A DNA stretch of 64,000 nt, taken from contig JAQGDQ010000039.1 in assembly GCA_030141605.1 (NCBI GenBank), forward strand, positions 1 through 64,000. The letters run 5' to 3'. Made by a program: the position numbers and the translations under genes. Positions 48,801 to 59,170 of the stretch are shown piece after piece (position 1 is the first letter of the stretch; the number at the start of each line of letters is the position of its first letter). This DNA comes from Tubiluchus corallicola. Its lineage: Eukaryota > Priapulida > Priapulimorpha > Priapulimorphida > Tubiluchidae. The notes under the pieces were generated by a model. It was not told the DNA's origin and did not search any database. It saw only the letters and a list, made by a program, of their open reading frames with translations.

Positions 48801-51132
48801 TTCATTACCATAGGGGCCTCAAAAGGTCCTAATCCGGCCCTGGTTGGTACTCTAAATTTTCTTTGCAAGGGAGACGAAAGCAGTAATGGATTTAAAAGGG
48901 AAACAGATGTCGTAGGCCTAATTAGGCCTGAGTAAAAAAAGTTGGTTAAATAATCATGTTTGTAGTAAAAACTCTTGTTTTAATTTGCTTACAGGCTACA
49001 AGTTCCATTGTGGAAGGACTTTCTATGGCTTAACACAAAATCTTGGCATTGGTAGGTATTATTTACAGTTACACTTTAACGTAGATCTTTTTTGTGCTGA
49101 AAGTAAATGTTAGGCCTATTGCAAATACATTTTTTCGCTGCATCTTTAAACAATTAAACCGAAACATTGTATGTTAAAATAGACGTTTCAACATACCTGA
49201 AAATACATAACGATTGAGAATAAATGAGAAACTTTATGTAGTAGTCATAAGTCTATATATTATGTTGAGCCATAATGAATCAGAAATCAGTGTTAAATAG
49301 AAAACAGAAATATATTGTACCTTCACTGGAACTCGAACACGAGACATGCAGTTACACTAACCATTACACCACAAAGACATCAGATTTTTCTTGACTTTTC
49401 AAACTCGGAAATTTACCCTCCCCATAGGGGTTTAGCAATGGGTAATTACAGCCCACATTGTGTTAAGACATGGAATCCGAAATCAAGTAAATCGAGCAAG
49501 CGAGCAACATTAAATCGGAAAGTCTAAAAAATGGAATTTTACTGGGACTCGAACGCAAGATCTGCTTTCCAGATAGCTATGGTAAGCATCACACCACAGA
49601 GGCACTTCATTTTTCAGATTCATACCTTTACCGTATAAGCTATTTACTATTTACTCTAAAGTCGATACGTGAAACGGCGCACATGATTAAATATTGAATT
49701 ATTTCTATACCCGATACAACTAATCTTTTATTTTTAATGAAGCAACCTTTTAACGTAAACTGATGCGGCTTACTTAATGATTAAATTTAGATAGTAAGAG
49801 ACCAGAGAAAACTGTACGCAAACAAGACCCTCTCATTCCCATCGGTACATGTCCACCTGTAGAACAGTTCAAAGATGACGTGGCGCTTAAAATGGCGTCT
49901 CTTCGAATACCAGCCGGGTTGGACACGAGATCAAAGAAGCCCTACAATGAACGGTGTCTGGAGGGATACGCTTTACGGGTTCGTCCCGCGCCCAACTACA
50001 CAGGGCACGTACCTGGTAGGTTAATGAGTTAAACTACGTGTGTGAAACATTCCTCTGTCATGTCGTGTTTAGGGTTGCATCTCGTCACAAACCGAAGTCA
50101 GCAGTCACGAACTACTTAGAGGGGCCGTAAATTCCTCCAGTAGAGCTCGGGAGGGAGCCCCGGAAACCAAACATTGCCTGCATTTTAGATGTTTTGTGAG
50201 GTTTTTTCAGAAACTAAAATCAATAAATTCAAACTATAAAGTAGTACAAATTCATGATTTTAGGCTCCAAAATGCCCTAAAATTCTAAAACTTACAAAAG
50301 TGCAAGCAACGTATATCAATTTTTTTAGATTCTTCAAAAGAGTGAGTAGTGGCCGAAATCTGAATCTTTCCCGGTGCTTCACCTGATGACCATTTTCCTT
50401 TGGTGGTAATTTTGTACGTGTGTGACGTTTTAGATTGTGTGATTTGCAGTTGTTCGTCTCTTTTTCTTGTTTGTGTGATGTTGATGTCACTCGAGTTTAA
50501 TTCCTGGTCACATTTCTCACGTATTCTGAGGTTTTTGGAATCTGTTTAGGATTCGAATTATTAAACACTTTATGTTATGTGATTATAAAGCTAGAGCGAA
50601 GAATACTTGCTTTGCAGCATTTGCCGTTGTGCAGCAAAAATTGACGAAATGTAGACGCGGTGAAATGATGAAACTCATTCAATCATTTAAACTTAATTTA
50701 ATAAGTTTACTGTTTTTTGGCATAATCTTTTACAAAGTTTCATTAGCATGCAAGTTGCATTTCCGCTTAAATTTCAATGTGATGGTCGAAATCAAGAGAT
50801 TTCAAAATTTTTCAAAAATCTGACCGAACTACGGACCTTTGGCTGAATTTCAGGTGCCAACCCTACTGACTAAGGTTGCCACCACCACTCCTGATATTAT
50901 TATTTTATTATGATATTAAATATTATTTTTAGTGTCTATGTCGTTTGAAAAAATAATCCATTGTTTTTTAGTCGGACATGTTAAAGCGCTGCACTGATGA
51001 GTTGCTTTAATCATTTTTTGTTATTTTGCTGCTTTAGGACGAAGCTTTATTGTAGGAGAAACATTTGGAAAATGTACAAGAAAAATTACAGACGACAAGG
51101 GTTGCTACATCCCATTTCTCGACAAGGCTTAG
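42800..51132 (+). CDS. CIMIP2/FAM166-like ciliary microtubule inner protein, gene 2 (7 exons)
   Basis: Exons: 42800-42896, 43843-43991, 44624-44759, 47736-47960, 48995-49051, 49791-50015, 51038-51132. The joined frame is about 327 residues. Order of motifs: NMVPGYTG with FVPKHEKYFGERYTRN and AIADFVKEQ; SPFDMD; GYTGYIPMAMDKHGKSF; ADYTGHIPG with YKFHCGRTFYGLT; NYTGHVPG with RSFIVGETFGKCTRK at the end. This is the same DUF2475/CIMIP2 family as gene 1, 2.9 kb upstream on the same strand. Exon 2 is 149 nt in both genes, exon 3 ends alike, and exons 4 and 6 are both 225 nt and look like internal duplicates. Gene 2 is therefore a tandem paralogue with different module numbers. No signal peptide. The start is the first ATG of MAMLAEKVEL; AAAATGG gives a good Kozak context. 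A role inside cilia is known for the family and inferred here. Confidence 0.88.
42990..43585. repeat. About 54-bp minisatellite in gene 2 intron 1
   Basis: Diverged units containing CTTGATTCGTCTCTACATTG then TGTTTCTGTGTCACATTTC and TGTGCTAGTAGTAT, some lacking part. The 198-codon open frame across it is a by-product. Confidence 0.9.
43597..43795 (-). repeat. Dispersed repeat B, copy 2
   Basis: Inverted relative to 26895-27110, similar length, diverged. Confidence 0.75.
43843..43991 (+). CDS. Gene 2 exon 2
   Basis: 149 nt. Encodes FVPKHEKYFGERYTRNCLDA and IADFVKEQNNLDAK to GRNLSM; phase 1 in, phase 0 out, donor GTGTGA. Confidence 0.9.
43992..44623. other. Gene 2 intron 2, nothing recognised
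   Basis: AT-rich, ends TTTCGTTTGTAG. Confidence 0.6.
44624..44759 (+). CDS. Gene 2 exon 3
   Basis: 136 nt. Encodes ISTLSRDALIPLKPEPDPYF to SPFDMDRDDPKQYHMS; phase 0 in, phase 1 out. Confidence 0.88.
44760..45094. other. Start of gene 2 intron 3, nothing recognised
   Basis: No motif beyond the donor GTAGCA. Confidence 0.5.
45095..45526. repeat. Pentanucleotide array: diverged (CGTAC/CATAC/CATAG) part then (ATATC)n
   Basis: The left half mixes CGTAT, CGTAC, CATAC and CATAG units; the right half (about 45395-45500) is a homogeneous ATATC run, ending in CACAT units. Confidence 0.95.
45535..47209 (-). mobile_element. LTR-like element (possible solo LTR, 1675 bp)
   Basis: The interval starts TGTAG and ends CTACA. 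On the minus strand a TATA box (GTATATAAG at about 46502-46510) is followed downstream by AATAAA (45961-45966), the order U3-R-U5 of a long terminal repeat. An ATCT occurs on both sides, one base away from the borders. No coding region; the 78-codon frame at 46325 has no motif. A second LTR was not found. Confidence 0.35.
47210..47735. other. End of gene 2 intron 3, nothing recognised
   Basis: Ends with the acceptor AATTTCTTAG. Confidence 0.5.
47736..47960 (+). CDS. Gene 2 exon 4 (long module)
   Basis: 225 nt, phase 1-1. Encodes GYTGYIPMAMDKHGKSFAVM, a basic stretch, then CEGFAQRVAPAADYTGHIP. Confidence 0.92.
47961..48484. other. Gene 2 intron 4, first part; nothing recognised
   Basis: AT-rich sequence following the donor GTGAGT, up to the MITE at 48485. 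Confidence 0.5.
48485..48845. mobile_element. Non-autonomous hAT-like element (MITE), copy 2
   Basis: The right end CCTAATCCGGCCCTG matches the CAGGGCCGG terminus of hAT elements in inverted sense; the left end near 48480 (ACCGGGCGAGATTA) is decayed. Diverged copy of 32285-32665. Confidence 0.6.
48995..49051 (+). CDS. Gene 2 exon 5 (short module)
   Basis: 57 nt, phase 1-1. Encodes GYKFHCGRTFYGLTQNLGI. CGRTFYG matches YGRTFG of gene 1 exon 10. Confidence 0.9.
49309..49375 (-). mobile_element. tRNA-like SINE head, minus strand
   Basis: Minus-strand TGGTGTAATGG (A-box) and GTTCGAGTTCC (B-box) at tRNA spacing; relative of 25352-25425. Confidence 0.65.
49537..49605 (-). mobile_element. tRNA-like SINE head, minus strand, second copy
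   Basis: Minus-strand TGGTGTGATGC and GTTCGAGTCCC at the same spacing, about 160 bp from the previous copy. Confidence 0.65.
49791..50015 (+). CDS. Gene 2 exon 6 (long module)
   Basis: 225 nt, phase 1-1. Encodes DSKRPEKTVRKQDPLIPIGT, then VALKMASLRIPAGLDTR and CLEGYALRVRPAPNYTGHVP. Same length and ending as exon 4. Donor GTAGGT. Confidence 0.92.
50016..51037. other. Gene 2 intron 6, nothing recognised
   Basis: Open frames of 76 and 83 codons have no motif. Confidence 0.5.
51038..51132 (+). CDS. Gene 2 exon 7 (terminal)
   Basis: Encodes GRSFIVGETFGKCTRKITDD and KGCYIPFLDKA before TAG. Completes HVPGRSFIVGETFG. Confidence 0.88.
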
Positions 51133-51323
51133 TCCATTTCACGGCACGACTATCCATTTTACCAATACAATTAATTATATATTGGTACTATTAGATAAAA
51201 ATATTAATGGATTTTGATTACGCTAGTGCTTAAACAACGTAACGTTGTGATTTGACAACGACGATTATGAAATTATTTTGTTGTGTTGTAAAAATTTAAA
51301 GCAGATTGAGAAAATAGAGTCAA

Positions 51324-51329
51324 AATAAA
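51324..51329 (+). terminator. Candidate polyA signal of gene 2
   Basis: AATAAA 192 bp after the gene 2 stop. A further ATAAATAAA follows near 51375. Confidence 0.5.
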
Positions 51330-51525
51330 GTGAGTCTGACTGTAAACCTGACATGATTTTCAGAAGAAGTCGGTATAAATAAACCTCTCTTCAACACACA
51401 AACCCATTTCTAACTGCTAGTTAGTAACAGTTTTTGACCTGATCATTAGCAATCACTGGAACTCTGAAAAGACTTATTACTAATATCAAATTACATCCTT
51501 TTATAAAAAAATCACGAAACGTATC

Positions 51526-51531
51526 TTTATT
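51526..51531 (-). terminator. Candidate polyA signal of the convergent minus-strand gene
   Basis: TTTATT on the plus strand, i.e. AATAAA on the minus strand, 330 bp past the stop of the gene at 51863-52678. The two genes end tail to tail. Confidence 0.45.
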
Positions 51532-51862
51532 GAAAATTGGCAGCAGCACAGCTAAACAAATCTGCTTGCGTGGATAACAACAAATTCTATTTAGAGTTTT
51601 TTTCCTTTACCGGACGTTGAGTGTTCATTAACAAAATGTCCTCCTGATACTTGCACGGCCGCTCCATAGCGAAGAATCAATCCTCGGTTTCTTTGATTAC
51701 AGTGCAAAGTGGGATTCGTAACATGCCAGGAAGAGACATTTGTAAGTAAAGGCGGAAAGGTTGGCATAATGAGTACTTGTAACAGAAACCATCATTTATC
51801 TATTCGATTATCACGAACATTTGAACATTGATCAACATGCTCCTCGTGGACATGAGGTACAG

Positions 51863-52678
51863 CTACCAGAAACATATCATTAGTGTTAAGAGAAGCTGTA
51901 GACCAATCATCCATCTATTTCCAGCGTGGACAGCAGAGGCAGCAAGTTGAACGTGAACGGTAGGCAGCAGCTCTACCTCCTTGCACCAGTAAACGTTGAA
52001 ACAGACTGCAGTGGGAGCAGGTATACCACATTCTGGCTTCGCACCATCTGGTGAATTTTGCAAAGGATATTGATTATGGCAAACGTGAACAACTAACCAG
52101 CGAAATTTCACTGGCGGCGAAAATTTTATAGTTGTGGTCACGCTGGGTTCTACTTTAAACAGATTCTGCCCACCTTGGTCTATTCTAACCGTATACCATT
52201 TATTGTCATCTATAAACTGCGCCTCTAAATAAGCGGAAGTCAATGTCTTCCTTCTGTTTTCGATTTCGCACTCTTTGGGGAACACGACTTTTGAAATAAA
52301 TCGTTCCGTTTCGAAAAATACGAAAAATGAATGTTCTGGTACGCCGGTGTCTGTGGAGTTATCAAAGGGTAACTCGCTTAGATTAAAGCCAGGTGAAATA
52401 TTATCCTTAAATGACCACCATTTGCTACTCAACGATTTACTTTGACCAACCATATCTTGGGGACCGCGACGGTACCAGACACCTACATGAGTTATGCAAT
52501 CCTGTCTGCATTCTACTTCATCGCACAGCTCGGTATAATTGACGCCCCATTCAGTAGAGGTACCGCTATAGTAGTACAAATTCGCCGACTGGACACAGTC
52601 TAGTAGGATGTACAAAATCGTAAAAATGTCTGTGAGCCAACAAACCGATGTGATGCAATACGAATTTTTTGCAACCAT
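51863..52678 (-). CDS. Single-exon secreted, probably GPI-anchored cell-surface protein (unknown family)
   Basis: 271 residues, complete, no intron. The N-terminus has a hydrophobic signal segment (about residues 13-28, WLTDIFTILYILLDCV). The C-terminus ends in a hydrophobic stretch (257-271, MIGLQLLLTLMICFW) with small residues before it and no basic tail after it, as in GPI-anchor signals. Three N-glycosylation sites (NYT 47, NIS 93, NST 107) and at least eight Cys in the mature part (52, 57, 61, 137, 200, 217, 226, 232) indicate an extracellular, disulphide-bonded domain. The centre (WYTVRIDQGGQNLF, then TTIKFSPPVKFRWLVVHVC) alternates like a beta-sandwich. It recalls galactose-binding or discoidin-like folds, but I see no diagnostic motif, so the family is left open. 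Confidence 0.8.
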   Translation of the reverse strand: MVAKNSYCITSVCWLTDIFTILYILLDCVQSANLYYYSGTSTEWGVNYTELCDEVECRQDCITHVGVWYRRGPQDMVGQSKSLSSKWWSFKDNISPGFNLSELPFDNSTDTGVPEHSFFVFFETERFISKVVFPKECEIENRRKTLTSAYLEAQFIDDNKWYTVRIDQGGQNLFKVEPSVTTTIKFSPPVKFRWLVVHVCHNQYPLQNSPDGAKPECGIPAPTAVCFNVYWCKEVELLPTVHVQLAASAVHAGNRWMIGLQLLLTLMICFW

Positions 52679-54764
52679 GTTATGAAAACTAGATCATGGT
52701 TTACGGTTTCTCTCACAAGTCGCTCTCAGCATTGTTGATCTGTGGAATGTGTTCACTGATGAAGAAAAAACTATTTAAAACACTTACTGAGCAATAAGCA
52801 TTTCGCTTATATTGCATTGTCTGTTTGTTTAAAATCATATATCTGAGACGTTCTAGAATAATAGTTAAACAAAGCAAAAACAAAGTTGGAATAATTTAAT
52901 AAGCCTTTTCACAATTTCATTGTGCGCAGGCACAGTTGCTGTAGATCAAAGGTTAAGTGAGTCACAGCAACGCGTCTTAACTGCAACCTGCACCTGACTT
53001 GTGTGTAAAGCAAAGCCGTCTCCGTCTCCTGCATCAGTTCAGTAAGTTCTGTTGCGGCGCCATTTCCTTGTTTTTTACGTGGACTTTACTTGATTATGCA
53101 TTTTCTGTGCGTAGAGTGTTTTGCTAGCAGAATTTTGTTTGAGAACAAGAAAAAATGAATTAGGTAAAGTTCTAGCTAGCTGTTAAACTGTTACCGATTC
53201 AACAGCATGGGCTGCAAGGCGTTGTCAAAGTGTACACAAATGCGTTGTCTGGTACACTTAACCTTTGACCTTTTCCCAAGAATCATCAATCGCTGAAAGT
53301 GTGTAAAGGCTTATTGAACGTAATGTGAGACAAGAAGGTACAATTGAGGAAAAAGATACTTGAAAGGTGTTCTACGGCTGGGAGATATCTGGTTGATAAA
53401 CCAAGACCCTTCCTTAAAAGGTGGATATATTATATATGTACAATACTGAATTAAAAGCAAGAACTGGAACTTTTGGAAATAAATGGTGTAGAAAATGCCC
53501 TTCTTTTACGTTCCGTGTAGCACTTCTACCATTGGTCATTGATGAATAAATTTAACAAAAAACTTTTGCGAGGGGGAAAATGGGCGCCCCCCTTCTGATA
53601 TCCGGGGTAAGCGCTAGTTTCAAACAAGACAGACAACCTGCAAATAATAAACGCGACAGGCGAAAACAAATGCTTCTGACACAGATTTTGCTCAGAACTC
53701 TAAACGCTTTTATTAAAACGTGTAAAGATACAAAATAACACAAAACTCTTGTAAAAAAATTAACACAAAAGGGAAGAGGTATTGGAGTTCTAATCAACAA
53801 AGCTTTTTAAATAATAGCTAAAATGTGTCTGGTGTACAGTACCAAAGGTACGTACGTAATTAGTATTTCCAACATTCAGTACACCAGGTTGGAAATTAAT
53901 GTTTTATTAATTGAAAATTAAATATAAAAATTTAAAAAGAAATATAAAGCAATGATTTTCAATAAATACAATATTTTTTAACATCCTATACTTACTGCAG
54001 CAGCTATACCACAATCCCAGTACAGCTTATGCAAAAAGGATATCATTGATTAATGGTTAGAGCTGAAGTAAACATCGGTCAACCTACTGTCTTTTTTCCA
54101 GTCCACTAACACATCCTTCTTCCGGTCCTGTGTGATACAGCCTTTTTCCTTGTTCTTTATTTGTTCACATATTAATTCCTTTTTTATCTCGTTCACATAA
54201 CAGTGCGCATACAAGCCTTTGATTCTCTAGCCCACTGCAGTACAATTATTCTTTTATGGCAACGTATGAAACACAATATTATTGATACTATGAACATAAC
54301 ATAGTATGAAGTAACAATTTTGATAGTTTGTCGCTATGTATTGAATGTCAGTATTGCGCTGAATGTGATAATAATGAATATCAAAAACTTCAAACTTCAG
54401 TGTACATAATTTTAGCTATAATGATTTACAACTTTATGACTGCATAAAGGCAACTCGTTTTAGTTGCACTTAGACAAATTACCAATATCGCAAAATTCCC
54501 TGCAAAATGTATGTAACAAATGGATTTACCTGTACTTGGTTTAGTTTGCGTATTTTAAGAGTTATTTTCTGAAGGAGGCCAGTGTATATATTGGCTGAGT
54601 AAGAGCTAAGTTGTTGCTTGCTGACACCTGGTGCATAGAAACGAAAATACATCATAAGAAAAGTGCCTATTTTAAATAACAGACGCATTTTGGCAAAATC
54701 AAGTTCATTTTCACATACCTAAGTTCGTTTATAGATAACGCTTGCTTAAAGCACAACAAAACAG
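52679..54764. other. Gene-poor stretch, nothing recognised
   Basis: Would include the promoter of the minus-strand surface-protein gene. Short open frames only. A GA-rich, then AT-rich composition, with no element identified. Confidence 0.5.
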
Positions 54765-54985
54765 TTCGTAAATAAAACTTAAAAAATCGTCTTGAAATTT
54801 TATATCACTTACCGGGCTTGCGTTAGCAGTAACGCTGTATTAATATAAAACTTGCAATTTAAACTCCAGTAATGACTGTTAGGCGTAATCACTTTAACGC
54901 CAAGTTTATAGACAACTGCGTAAAGTTTGAAAAAATAATCACAACATTCGTAGCACGCTCTTCACTATCAAAGCAAAAGTTTAAT
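54765..54985 (-). repeat. Dispersed repeat A, copy 3
   Basis: Reverse orientation relative to copies 1 and 2; text ATTCGTCTTGAAATTT-like and GTAAAGTTTGAAAAAATAAT. Confidence 0.85.
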
Positions 54986-55679
54986 TTGTCAATAAGAATA
55001 ATAATGTGTATTTTGGTGAGCAGTGGTGTACACTAGGATGATGATAGGGTGACATTTTAAGTTGTTAAGAATTTTTTCCAGTTACGTAAGACTTTCAAGC
55101 AGGTAAGCGTAATCATAAGTAATATAACTTTGTATGGAAAGTTCATTGGAATGTGCATTAAAATTCCCTTTTCTTCCCATTTAAATGAAGATAAGCCTCA
55201 AGATTACATAGTAGTCAATCATATTTAAAAAGAAGTTACAAGACATTGTTAAAAGTAGTACCGATACATCTGTTTTTTACCTTCTTTGACATAAAGTAAT
55301 TTCCGGACAGTAAATTGAACGCAATGTTCAGTTAAACTATTTAATCGCTAGGGCATTATTTGAACAATTTGTTGTCTTTTAATTGCTAGCTTGAGATTTT
55401 CTCAGGACAGAAATACATTGCTTATTGTCATTTTTCAGCTGCTTAGAAGCCACTTGTTTATTGTTTCAACTAACGTGCATTGGCGTACAATAACAATGTT
55501 TAAAGGAAAAGCCTAGCGTTTTCAGACAGTTTTTAGTACATAGTAGCAAAATGCTGTCTATGTGTGGTAAATATGATTTTTGTTAATTTTAGAATTCTGT
55601 AACTTCTTTCATGTAAATCATTGTTCCTTGTAGGACTTGTTTCTGGGTAATGAATTACGTTTAACGTTAGAATTTCCTG

Positions 55680-55755
55680 CGATGAACTTGTTCACAACTT
55701 TCCATGATGAACCTGTTCACAACTTGCTATGATGAACCTGTTCACATTGTTGCTA
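55680..55755 (+). repeat. Three tandem copies of a 28-bp unit
   Basis: GATGAACCTGTTCACAACTT and its variants repeat three times. Confidence 0.85.
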
Positions 55756-56463
55756 ATACATAAGTCTCTCTTAATTAAACTAGTAAGTGTTCGAAGTGTG
55801 AAATTATGAAAGTGTAGCTGTCTATATTTGCTAAATTACTTTGATCGTGACATAGATATAAGTGCGTGTTGCAGGGTGCTTTTAACTGGGGTGTTACATT
55901 ACATTGTGATTAATAGTTACTTAGCATGAATCCTAGGGCACAAGGCCAAAGTATGAAAGCGAGCAACTGCCTTTCCCTCGTTTCACACGATAAGTGCCAT
56001 GCTGACTAGCTATAATCCTCATCTTTGGTTAGGGAATGTTCGAAGCAAATCACTGTAATTATTGAATAACATCAGTCAAGTCGTTCGTTGCTTGTTTGTT
56101 CATTTGTTTACTACGTCTCCATAGCAACGACAAGTGTATACTTTGTTACGGCGAGGATCTTAAATTATGTTTTGAATCCTATAATAAATTATGTTTAAAT
56201 TTAAACAATGAAATTAAAAACCGTCATTTAATAGGTCTAACTCGTAACTCTCATTTACAAGACAAAGGTTTTTCAATAGGATACCGAAGGAATAAGAATT
56301 TAGCGGAACACAGCCTTATGATAAAGGGGTAGGAGTGAGTTGCTCGTCGCCCAAACCCCGAAGCATTGTTATATTAGTACGAAATTTATGAATTGATAAT
56401 GTTGTAATTGTTTTAATAATCCAAAATATTAGTTCAGTTTATATTATTTGTGCATATTCATAA
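55756..56463. other. No gene recognised
   Basis: A 78-codon frame (56096-56332) has Cys residues but no motif. Confidence 0.4.
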
Positions 56464-57530
56464 GTGCTCAACACATTTCCATTTTCTTCTATGTGCATTC
56501 ATTACGTGCTCAGCCACATTTCCATTTTCTTCTATGTGCATTTATTACGTGCTCAGCCACATTTCCATTTTCTTCTATGTGCATTTATTACGTGCTCAGC
56601 CACATTTCATTTTCTTCTATGTACATTCATTACGTGCTCAGCCACATTTTCATTTTCTTCTATGTGCATTCATTACGTGCTCAGCCACATTTTCATTTTC
56701 TTCTATGTGCATTCATTACGTGCTCAGCCACATTTCCATTTTCTTCTATGTACATTCATTACGTGCGCAGCCACATTTTCATTTTCTTCTATGTACATTC
56801 ATTACGTGCTCAGCACATTTCCATTTTCTTCTATGTGCATTCATTACGTGCTCAGCCACATTTCCATTTTTTTCTATGTACATTCATTACGTGCTCAGCC
56901 ACATTTTCATTCTCTTCTATGTACGTTCATTACGTGCTCAGCCACATTTTCATTTTCTTCTATGTGCATTCATTACGTGCTCAGCTACATGTCCATTTTC
57001 TTCTATTTACATTCATTACGTGCTCAGCCACATTTCCATTTTCTTCTATGTACATTCATTACGTGCTCAGCACACCATTTTCTTCTATGTGCATTCATTA
57101 CGTGCTCAGCACATTTCCATTTTCTTCTATGTGCATTCATTACCTGCTCAGCCACATTTCCATTTTCTTCTATGTGCATTCATTACGTGCTCTGCACATT
57201 TCCATTTTCTTCTATGTGCATTCATTACGCGCTCAGCACATTTCCATTTTCTTCTATGTGCATTCATTACGTGCTCAGCACATTTCCATTTTCTTCTATG
57301 TGCATTCATTACGTGCTCAACACATTTCCATTTTATTCTGTGTACATTCATTACGTGCTCAACACATTTCCATTTTATTCTGTGTACATTCATTATGTGC
57401 TCAGGACATGGTTATTTACTTCCATGTACATTCATTACGTACTCGGCTATTTTCTTCTATATACATGCATTACGTGCTCAGCACATGGTTATTTTCTTTT
57501 ACGTGCAATCATTATGTGCCTAGCACATGT
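56464..57530 (+). repeat. 43-bp minisatellite, about 25 copies
   Basis: The unit is GTGCATTCATTACGTGCTCA followed by GCCACATTTCCATTTTCTTCTAT, with 42-bp variants lacking a C; the last units are diverged. Because 43 is not a multiple of three and no frame of the unit has a stop, all three plus-strand frames stay open for over 350 codons. These frames (HYVLS/SLRAQ/AFITCS repeats) are artefacts of the array. Confidence 0.93.
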
Positions 57531-57869
57531 ATCGAAGAGATATCTGTATCACACTACGTGAAAAAACGTATTTGTTCGACATTTTTGGGAAACACTAGAT
57601 ATTTGTAAAATCATCACCCACTATCACAGATCTCAGGCCTGCAGCCTTATGGTGTCTGAGCAGCCGAGGATGAGCAAAAAGACACGTCATTTAGCGTGTT
57701 TGTTTATTTTACTGCTGTCACTACAGGTTAGAAAAATATAACAAAGGAATTTGCAAAGAAAGTCTCAATAAAACATAGCGTTACCTAAACAACACCTGTA
57801 TTATAATATTAAGGCGCGATGGGAGCCCACGTTCATTTGGAAACTATGATACAGTTAGCTGAGTTCATT

Positions 57870-59170
57870 TATTTATTTACTTGGTATTTTATGAGGGTAA
57901 CTCCCCCTTAGTGCTTAGCACTGCTTTCCAAGGAGGCCCTCAAATATATACATATATACAGATATACACACAATACTCATGCAAATACATTACAATAGGC
58001 TGCGTTTATGATTGTCTAGCACAATAAGATAATTATCAGGTAGTAAATATAATCATAACTAGCATTAAAGGAAACAAAAAATTAAATTAATTACAAAATA
58101 AATCAAGTAACAGGATAAATAACTGTAACTTATACCTGACATTAGGCTATTCAATACACAAAAAACAAGTTTTAGCAAAACTTTTGAAAGTATCTAAAGT
58201 TGGTGCGTCCCTCATATAATTTGGAAGAGTGTTCCAAAGCATAGCCCCGGTGTAATAAAATGTACGCTTACAATGCTCAAACTTAATAACTTTTACATAT
58301 AACTGATCAGATGACAATAATTGTGTTTCTGTGACACGGTTATGAATTGTGGTAAATTGAAAGTTCTGACTCAGATATAATGGGGTAATGTTATTTAAAC
58401 ATTTGTACACCATTACTGCTTTCAAATAATCTCTTCTTTGTTTATTTTCAATAATTTTAATTCATCATACATGTCATTTACATGGTAATCTCGTGTACTA
58501 CAATTCAGATTTATTCCCAATGCTCTGTTCTGTAATTTTTAACGCGGTCAATGTGTTCATCAAATGTGGTAAATTTTAAGGGTATACTGAGGGACATACC
58601 GACCTTTTTAGGAACCCAGATTTTCTGTGATATTTTACCAGCAATTTTGTCAACACGTTTGTTCCAGTTTAAATTGTGGTCAAAGTGAACTCCTAAATAT
58701 TTCATAGTACTGACAATTTCAGTTCGAATTTTACTTAAATAATAAATTAAATTCACTAATGTTTTGTAATTTCCTACTTGTCCCGAACAACACTGCTTTA
58801 GTTTTGTTCATATTTAAAGTTAGCTAATTGTCATTCATCCACATTGCGATATTACTGAGGTCATTATAAAAATCATTTCTGAGAGTGGTTAAACAATTTG
58901 AATTTGACATAATAATATTTGACATAAAAAGGGCCTAAAATGAAGTCTCGTGGTATTCTTACAGACATTTTACAAAATCTAGACATGCACTATTCACAAC
59001 AGCACCTTGCTCTATCATACAAGTAGTTTGAAAACCATGTCAATGATTGATGTTTTTGATGCAAAACGGTTTTCAAGTTTCTGAATTAATATTTGGTGAT
59101 TTACGGTGTCAAACGCCTTTTTTAAATCTAGGAAGATCACACTTGTATATTCACAATTATCTATATTTGT
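57870..59170 (-). mobile_element. Degenerate LINE, 3' part
   Basis: Minus-strand broken frames give VIFLDLKKAFDTVNHQIL (RT), LTLNMNKTKAVLFGT, MKYLGVHFDHNLNWN and a C-terminal part with VYKCLNNITPLYLS and AMLWNTLPNYMRDAPTLDTF. These are typical of CR1/Jockey-group ORF2 ends. The 3' end carries a GGCCTCCTTGGAAAGCAGTG hairpin-like text and an AAATA-type tail near 57870. Stops and shifts make it inactive. Confidence 0.88.

Noticed and set aside
56448-57608. Overlapping open frames of 357-386 codons
   Set aside because: They are produced by the 43-bp minisatellite, which lacks stops in every frame; no splice or start context and no domain.
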